DNA of 64,000 nucleotides from assembly GCA_022495995.1 (NCBI GenBank), contig JAFEMH010007485.1, forward strand, positions 1 to 64,000. Direction: 5' to 3'. The notes below the pieces were generated by a model that ran no database searches, was not told the DNA's origin, and saw only the letters and a list, made by a program, of their open reading frames with translations. This document shows, one piece after another, positions 57,790 through 64,000 of the stretch. The translations under genes and the position numbers were made by a program. Source of the stretch: Adenophora triphylla var. japonica (taxonomy: Eukaryota > Streptophyta > Magnoliopsida > Asterales > Campanulaceae). The stretch's first letter is position 1. Each line of letters starts with the position of its first letter.

Positions 57790-58445
57790 TTAAATTATAT
57801 AATCACCGACGAAATATTCCGCCGCTGATAAATTTAAAAAATTAATTATTCAGCGGCGGAAATATTCCGTCGGTGTATTATTTCAAAAAAAAATATATAT
57901 ATTTGATTATCACCGACGGAATATTCCGCCGCTGAATAATTAAAAAAAATTAATTATTCAGGGGTGAAAATATTCCGTCGGTGTAATATTTCAAAAAAAA
58001 AATAAAAAATATTTGATTATCACCGACGGAATATTCCACTGCTGAATAATTAAAAAAAATTAATTATTCAGTGGCGGAAATATTCCGTCGGTGTAATATT
58101 TCAAAAAAAAAATATTTTATTTTCACCGACGGAATATTTTCGCCGCTGATAAATAAATAAATAAAAAATAATATATTTTCACCGGCGAAATAATTTCGTC
58201 GCTGATAAAGAAGTAGCGACGGAATATTCCGTCGTTAAATCAAGCGCCAAAATAGTGGCGGTAATAAAACGAATATTCGATGAATATTCGTTTTAGCGGC
58301 GGAATATAGCGACAGAATTAAATTCCGTCGCTAAATTTGACGCCAAAATCATTTCGTCGCTATACCCTAATTTCCGTCGCTAAATAGCGACGAAATGCGT
58401 CCGTCTCTGTTTATTCTGTCGCTAAAATACCAGTTTCTGGTAGTG
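57790..58445 (-). repeat. CACTA outer subterminal repeats and terminal inverted repeat
   Basis: Dense copies of CACCGACGGAATATTCCGCC and GCGACGGAATATTCCGTCG in both orientations, then the terminal repeat, minus strand CACTACCAGAAACTGGTATT, ending exactly at 58445. A possible 3-bp target duplication would be CGT (58446-58448), but the other end is not available for comparison. Confidence 0.8.
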
Positions 58446-58466
58446 CGTTGAATCGGGCTTTTGATT

Positions 58467-58760
58467 TGACGATCCACCTGTCTGGGCATTGGATCGGGCT
58501 TTTTTCTGATGACGATCTACCTGTCTGGGCGTTGGACCGAGCTTTTGATTTGACGATCCACGTGTCTGGGCGTTGGACCGGGCTTTTTCTGATGACGATC
58601 TACCTGTCTGGGCGTTGGACCGAGCTTTTTTGATGACGATCCACCTGTCTGGGCGTTGGACGCTTTTTTGATGACGATCCACCTGTCTGGGCGTGGGACC
58701 GAGCTTTTCTGTTGACGATCCACCTGTCTGGGCGTTGGACCGAGCTTTTCTTTTGATGAT
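58467..58760. repeat. Minisatellite, 35-47-bp units
   Basis: About eight units containing GACGATCCACCTGTCTGGGC and GTTGGACCGAGCTTTT with small length changes, directly outside the CACTA end. Translations give repeated Gln-Thr-Gly-type peptides, but no gene is supported. Confidence 0.85.
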
Positions 58761-59008
58761 TCACCTTTCTGGGCTCTGAATCATGTGGACTGAGTTGATC
58801 TTTGGATCAGTTGGTTTTCTGGCGACTGGTGCCGTACCGGGCGATCGTGTGGGTGTCACGTTTGGCTCATTCCGTGACTTGCGATGCCGATTTTTCCACG
58901 TTTCCTTGCTAGTGTGTCATTTCCAAGGGCAAATGTGTCAAAATTTTGAATTTTGACGTTGCGTAGACGCTTATTGTTGGGGACAACTTTGTCAAATTCC
59001 AGAAGGTA

Positions 59009-59024
59009 TATCTCGCGCGAGATA
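59009..59024. promoter_or_regulatory. Palindrome TATCTCGCGCGAGATA upstream of mobile-domain gene
   Basis: A perfect 16-bp palindrome about 185-200 bases before the ATG of the gene starting near 59207, with GTCGGGGCTA just after it. A similar motif and context lies at 61831. It may be a core promoter or factor-binding site; the role is inferred from position only. Confidence 0.45.
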
Positions 59025-59206
59025 AGGTATCCCGTGCGGGACTTGTACTGTCGGGGCTAATATAACAGCAGCTGCTGTTTCATTTGAAAGCATCTCTTTT
59101 CAAATTTCCCTCCCTAGCTCGAGCCAAGGTGATTTTCTCTGCAAATTTTCGTGAGTTGCTTATTGATTCCTCCTTCCAATCAACTCTCAATCCCTCCTTC
59201 CTCCAC

Positions 59207-61474
59207 AATCGATGGCTCAAGAAGGAAAAAAAATCCAATTTTGGGGAGTTACTTGCTAGGGAAAGATTATCCCCGCGACGACCTCACTTTCGATAGGCAC
59301 GTGCACATTTCCACCGCCGTTCGGGAAGGTTTGGTAAGAGCTTCTCTCTCAATTCTTGTTTCTTGTATTGCATTGTATTCGAATCCATGCTTTTTGAATC
59401 CCCATTTCCATCAATGGCCATTTTTCCTTTGTCTTTGTCTAGAACTCTGCTCCACCTTGCATGTATTGGTTTTGTGGAATTTGTTTGATGTTTGTTGTTG
59501 CATTGTGTGCGTATGAGTCTCCTATATATCATGGATTGTAGGAGAGGTTGATTCGGGTCATCCATTGCATCTTTGGGCAAGCTTTTTCTTGTATGCACGC
59601 CAAGTGTTCGATGAAATGCCTCAATGAAAATTTTCTTCTATTCCTTTGAATTTCTGACATGGAATGATTTCTAACATTGTTCCTTTTGCTCTTTCTTTGT
59701 TTTGCAGTCGTTCAGACCAAGGAAGAACTGTCGTGGGAGCCCAAAACTGGCTAGAGCTTTGTGGGACAAGATCAAGGACCTTGATGGGGTTCGAGATAGG
59801 GTGGCCCAAACGGGGCTTCTGACTTTTGTTGATAATCTTCAGGGGATGAGACGGACTCCCCAAGTCCTTCAGGCGATCAGGGAAAGGTGGTGGGATACTA
59901 CTCACACCGTGCATTTGCGCTTCGGGGAAGCCACTATGACTCCGACGGACTTCCTTGCGATCACGGGGCTAGAGTTCACCGGTGAGCCGCTTCCGAGGAC
60001 TGCGGGTTATAAGCCTGCGAGCCCAGATGTGTGGAGGCAGTTGGTCGGTTTTGTCCCTAACAAGGTTAAGGGATTTGCTGCTGAGCTGTCACCTCTCCGG
60101 GGTCAACTTGATGCTTATGCTCTTAAGACGAATGCAGTTACTGATCGATTGGTGAGGGGTGCCCTCTGGTACATTCTTTCTGAGACCATCTTTGCGAACT
60201 ACTCTTCTACGGCCCGTCTTTCCCTGTTAGGTTTGTTGGTTGATTTGGATGAGGTGAGGAATTATGATTGGGGCTCAGCGGGGCTGGCCTTCTGCTACCA
60301 CGCCATAGACGAGGCGTGTAGGCATACCAATGATTCCCTGTCAGGGTATTCTTATGCTTGGGAGGTATGCTCCTGACTTTGTCTCTGTCCCTTATCTGTA
60401 GTCTTTGACTGTACTTCATACTGAATCTGTTCTGTTTTTGTGCAGATATGGGGCTACGTTGTCTTTGGGCTGTACAAGTTTGAGTTGGAGAGCTGAACCC
60501 CTTTGTTCCCAGATATCAGGAGGTGGAGCCACCCCAATCGGAGTGTTGATGAGGAGGAGGGTCAGGAGTGGACCCTGACAGTTGCAGAGGCGCGGGCCAT
60601 GTTGGATACCTTTGAGTATGAGGGGCTAGGCCTTTATCCTTGGACCCTGTTGGAGCGGGAGGTCCACCGTGCTTGGGATGCCACCGCGATGCAGAGGATG
60701 CTGGTATCTCTGGAGGGGGATGCCATGTACTTGGGCGAGTGAGTCTTCCCACAGCATGGCCGGGGTAGACTGCCGTATAGGGTGCCCGCGGATCCGCCGA
60801 GAGCTATGTTCACTACCCACCTCATTTCTGATGCGAATTATGCTGATTTTGTGGAGGGTTGTGCGACAACGCATTGTGTTGTTCAGGGAGCTTCATATGC
60901 GGAGTTCTTGCCCCGCCTGATGGGTCCCCTTTCGGTGGATGCTAGGTGGTCGCTTGCTCGTGGTTCCGCCTCTGCCTCTGCCTCAGGTTCGTCAGCCCCT
61001 AGCACTTCTTCCCAGTCTACTGGTTCTCTGCCCTTTGTGCCAGATTTCGGCCCTTTGAGCTACACTTATATGATGGGGAGTATGCCGATGATGGGCCACA
61101 TCCCGACTCTGGATCATATTCCCGAGGGTTACCGTCTTCCACCCGATGTCTCCTCGGTATGTTTCTGTTCACTATTTCATGTATTCGTCCATATAAGTGT
61201 ATATGTCCGACCTCATCTGAGCATTTCTTTTCTTTTGTTGTCAGGTCACTATGTCCGCGGCCGATTACAACCGTGGAGCGACCAAGATGGCGGGGCCCGA
61301 TGGCCACCGGTGTCGGACACTGCGAGAGGCCATTCCCAGAAGGCTTCTTTGGCGGCTTCGACAGTGGCCTCTGCAGTGACTCCGACTTGTGGAGCCAAGA
61401 GATCGAGGAGGGATGGTAGCCCCCGCGGTGGTGATGGCGGAGGCACCGGCGGCTCGGGTGATCTAATGGCTTGA
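59207..61474 (+). pseudogene. Plant mobile domain protein (PMD, PF10536 type)
   Basis: Putative transposon-derived nuclear protein of the MAIN/MAIL type. Exon 1 starts at ATG 59207; an A8 run (about 59227) shifts the frame, after which YLLGKDYPRDDLTFDR reads on to a donor near 59330. Exon 2 (59708-60364) has RWWDTTHTVHLRFGEATMTP, DFLAITGLEFTGEPLPR and SLLGLLVDLDEVRNYDWG, which identify the domain. Exon 3 (60446-61156) has WSHPNRSVDEEEG and continues to a Ser/Ala-rich end; a further exon follows from 61245. Stops at 60494 and near 60740 (TGA, CGA-like) make it a pseudogene. Splice sites TTTTGCAG, GTATGC, TGTGCAG are good. Confidence 0.75.
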
Positions 61475-61830
61475 CCCCCCTTTTCTCCTTGTTTGATTTC
61501 TGATGATCTGTAAATATTGGCTGTGTGGGCCCAGACAATTTTTCTCTTTTCTTTGGTACCTGTTAGCACGTAGGTAGCACAAAAAACATGGTTTTCTTAA
61601 TCCCTAATCCTAGGTCTAATTAGTTAGTTTTTTAACTTTCTCGACTTTTCGTGTTTGAAAATGGAATGGTCGTTTAGGCCACAATTTTGAGCTTAAATTT
61701 GGTGTTGCACTGTATGTTGGGAATTGTATGTGCAGGTTTTTTGAGACTTGCTTTGTCAAGTCGGGGCTAGATCGTTAATTGTGAGAACTGTTGCTGTTTT
61801 GCCGGGGCGATGTATCGCGCGGGACAAGGA

Positions 61831-61843
61831 ATCTCGCGCGAGA
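61831..61843. promoter_or_regulatory. ATCTCGCGCGAGA motif upstream of DUF7745-like gene
   Basis: About 140 bases before the open frame at 61973 and 60 bases before a TATA box (61900-61909, CTATAAAAAA). AAGTCGGGGCTAG at about 61757 parallels the 59040 region. Variants TCTCACGCGAGA and CTCGCGGCGAGA occur at 63730 and 63750. Confidence 0.45.
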
Positions 61844-61899
61844 CACGCTACCCAGGCAGAATCCTCTTCCTTCTTCGAACAGGATTTTGTCAGTTTTCC

Positions 61900-61909
61900 C
61901 TATAAAAAA
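61900..61909 (+). promoter_or_regulatory. TATA box of DUF7745-like gene
   Basis: CTATAAAAAA about 70 bases upstream of the open frame at 61973; no other TATA candidate is nearer. Confidence 0.5.
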
Positions 61910-61972
61910 CACCCTGTAGTCCGGCAAGATAACTCATCCTAGACTTTCAAACTCTAGAGATATCCTGTTAGG

Positions 61973-63003
61973 GTGAAGTTCTTGTCTTCTTTTCCAACCC
62001 TGTCATCCATAGCTTCCAAGGAGATTTCCCCAACGTCCATGATCGTTGATGATTTTTCTTTATCGTCTGAAGTGATTGAAGCCTTCAAGCAAGCATCAAG
62101 AGATTTTGTGAGGTCGTTTCGCAACCGATCTCGTAATAGGTTTATAGCAGAATTCGGATTCAGAATCCTTTTCACCTTGAAGAACCTCCAACCGGATTGG
62201 AATCTCTTGCAGGGTGCCGCTTGACTTTGGGATCCCTCTGTCCATCTTTTCAATTTTTCTTTGAATGAGATGGTGCCTACTGTGGAGGAATTTGCCATTA
62301 TCTTGGATATGCCTTTGACTGGTGAGATTGTTGTTCCTAAATACAATAGGAATCATTCAGAAGCCTTGAATGAATTGCTAGGGATCCCCCTTGATATTGG
62401 CTACGAGTTGGTTCACCGCAGGTGGATAGATTGTTCTTCTTTTCCTGAGCGATTCAGCGGAGATTCAGATGATGATGCCTTTCATGTCTACAAACGGAAC
62501 TTTCTGGCCTTTCTCTTTTCGGAGATGTTTTGTTCACATGCAGGGATGGCTTGGTTGACTCCCAATTTGTGGAATTTTTTCTGCAAGCTAGGAAACGTTC
62601 TAGGAACATTATTCCGCTAATCTTGGGTGAAACCCTGCATGGTCTTGATGAGCTTTATAAGACCGGTGCTATGACTCAAGGGAGTCCTCTTTTGTTGACT
62701 ATTTGGCTTAGGGAGCATCTCAAGTTGGTAGGTCCCCCGTTGGAATATTCCCCTTTCACATATCATACACGAAAGTTGTTGATCAAGGATCTTTCAGCGG
62801 ATGAATGGGCTGAGCTGATTGCGAAGACTGTAACTGCTGATATTCTTTGGTGTCCACCTTATTGGAGATTGAACAAGTACGTTGCCAATACCAAGGGTTT
62901 TGACAGGGTTGTTCTTCCGGGTTTGCGAGATTCCTCCTTTTATTTTCCCAAGCGGGTGTGTAGCGTTGTGAGGAAAAAGAGCTTTATCTTTTCTCGTTTT
63001 TGA
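61973..63003 (+). pseudogene. DUF7745 / plant mobile domain-like protein
   Basis: The frame is open from 61973. The N-terminal part has EVIEAFKQASRDFVRSFRN and ILFTLKNLQPDWNLLQGAA, then a TGA at 62222 (CGA-like) directly before LWDPSVHLFNFSLNEMVPTV, which is the conserved family core. It goes on with MPLTGEIVVPKYNRNHSE and a one-base frameshift near 62535, then FFLQARKRSRNIIPLILGET, MTQGSPLLLTIWLREHL and WCPPYWRLNKYVAN. It ends at 63003 with a stop in a serine/phenylalanine tail that may be beyond a skipped splice site (GTGTGTAG near 62957). It is the most complete of the three family members here, and is inactive because of the two breaks. Confidence 0.7.
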
Positions 63004-64000
63004 GTCGCCACCTATATTATTCGATTGGAGAAAATAGGAAAACCATTTTGAAAGAGATTTGGGTTCGGGGCTTAGGTTATGAAATTGGTAGGTCAAGGAG
63101 CATCCATTTCACCCAATTCGGAGATCGGTCTTGCTAAAGAAAAGAGAGGTTTTCAAAAAAAAAAGGATTTTAAATATTATAAACAAAGATCCATTTAACG
63201 GGGTTAAACGGAATGTAGGATCGATTGCTTCGAGACCGTCTCCATGATTTGGAGAGGCTCTAGGCCGATCCTAGATTCTATGGACTTATACCACTCTAAC
63301 AGTCAATTTAGAAAGGGTTTTAGGGGGTTACCTTGCGTGAGGTGATTTGGGCAGAGTTTCGACTCAAGTTTAGAATCGACTCTTGACACGGATAGAGCTT
63401 CGCCTCGATCCTTTACTTAGAACTTGATGTTTGTTTATCAACAAGGTTGACAAACAAACTATGAGGTGAGTTTTTAGGGTGATTTTGTAGGATTCTTTCA
63501 AGGAGAGAAACCAACAAAATGTGTGTGTTGTGAAAATTCTTGGACCTCTTGAACCTTGGAAGTCACCAAGTATTTATAGGGGTTGGGGAAGTGTTGAAGA
63601 TGATATCAAACACTTCAAGATGGTTCCAGACTCCAAATTCTATTGGTTGGCCGGAGAGATAAAGTTTTATCCCGAAAAGAGGTTGAAATCGACAAGGGAA
63701 CTGTCGTCTGCAATCTGCAGAGGGGGGATATCTCACGCGAGACACGCCATCTCGCGGCGAGATATTGCTCCTGTGGACAGTTTTGTCCTTTTCTCGTTAT
63801 CTCGTATGCAGTTTAGTCCCAAACTAATGGTGGTTAGTCAAAACTTAACGAAACTTGACGAAATGGTGGATTTCTACCTTTTGACTCAAAGCGAGACTTA
63901 GAGTGGTATAAGTGTGTTCCGATGTGTTCAGAATGGGGTGTCTATAGAGCCCCTCGCCGACATGTCTTATGAAAGAAGAAGTGTCGTCGATAGAAAAGAC
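63004..64000. other. No supported gene; probable terminal region of a mobile element
   Basis: It contains a 15-bp inverted pair CTTATACCACTCTAA (about 63287) and TTAGAGTGGTATAAG (63898), enclosing 625 bp, plus the CGCG palindrome variants at 63730 and 63750. The 126-codon open frame at 63521-63901 crosses these motifs and has no recognised domain, so I do not call it a gene. Confidence 0.4.

Larger units (their letters stand above)
46233..58445 (-). mobile_element. CACTA (En/Spm) element, 3' end missing
   Basis: On the minus strand the element begins with CACTACCAGAAACTGGTA (58445 down), followed by about 2.2 kb of subterminal repeats, a TATA box and leader exon (about 55989-56241), a long intron-like interval with other insertions, and the transposase gene (46744-50480). 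No matching CACTACCAG end was found at the left, so the 3' terminus seems lost; 46233 is only the limit of the minisatellite. Confidence 0.65.

Noticed and set aside
58422..58723. Small minus-strand frames with repeated Gln-Thr-Gly and Lys-Ala-Arg
   Set aside because: Frames through the 35-47-bp minisatellite; no start context or domain.

Overview
The window is repeat-dense nuclear DNA of a plant, most likely a eudicot. The signs are plant-type telomere repeats (TTTAGGG), Athila, Tat and Tekay-type Ty3/gypsy sequences, Stowaway-type MITEs, a CACTA transposon, tRNA-derived SINEs, plant mobile domain genes and an endogenous caulimovirid. No intact conventional host gene was found. Almost every coding region is a transposon or viral relic with stops or frameshifts.

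Layout. 1-481: unidentified flank. 482-12139: two rearranged copies of a petuvirus-like endogenous pararetrovirus, joined head to head: a minus copy (482-6848) and a plus copy (6849-12088) that ends at a short inverted piece of its own promoter. 12140-13485: a probable Copia-type LTR. 13490-19580: a DUF7745/plant-mobile-domain fragment, then a minus-strand Tat/Ogre fragment with gag, two protease-like domains and the start of RT. 19580-23378: Athila fragment (protease, gag, PBS, LTR). 23946-24513: a Tat-type LTR. 24532-27430: a SINE with an 18-bp target duplication, split by about 2.5 kb of other DNA. 27462-29626: a Tekay-type solo LTR with 5-bp target duplication. 30.4-37.3 kb: AT-rich repeats, (TA)n tracts, a Stowaway-type MITE cluster, a long fold-back MITE and a second SINE. 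37353-46215: a Tat element made of one LTR, an antisense intron-containing additional ORF, and integrase, RNase H and RT, but no gag. 46233-58445: a CACTA element with a decayed TNP2-type transposase, a DUF7745 gene, a 750-bp palindrome, hairpin arrays, interstitial telomeric arrays, subterminal repeats and one terminal inverted repeat. 58450-64000: a minisatellite, a plant mobile domain pseudogene, another DUF7745 pseudogene and shared palindromic upstream motifs.

How it fits together. These are nested insertions, not operons. Gag, protease, RT, RNase H and integrase relics belong to retroelements; the transposase and its subterminal repeats belong to the CACTA element. Several coding remnants, especially the Tat pol at 42.6-46.2 kb, are broken mainly by nonsense codons of the CGA-to-TGA or CAA-to-TAA kind while the frame is kept, as expected from cytosine deamination in methylated silent DNA. 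The strongest candidates for something unusual are the head-to-head viral locus, the duplicated Tat protease domain, the 750-bp palindrome, the facing telomeric arrays inside the CACTA element and the shared CGCG palindrome upstream of two mobile-domain genes. All family names come from motif recognition without database searches.
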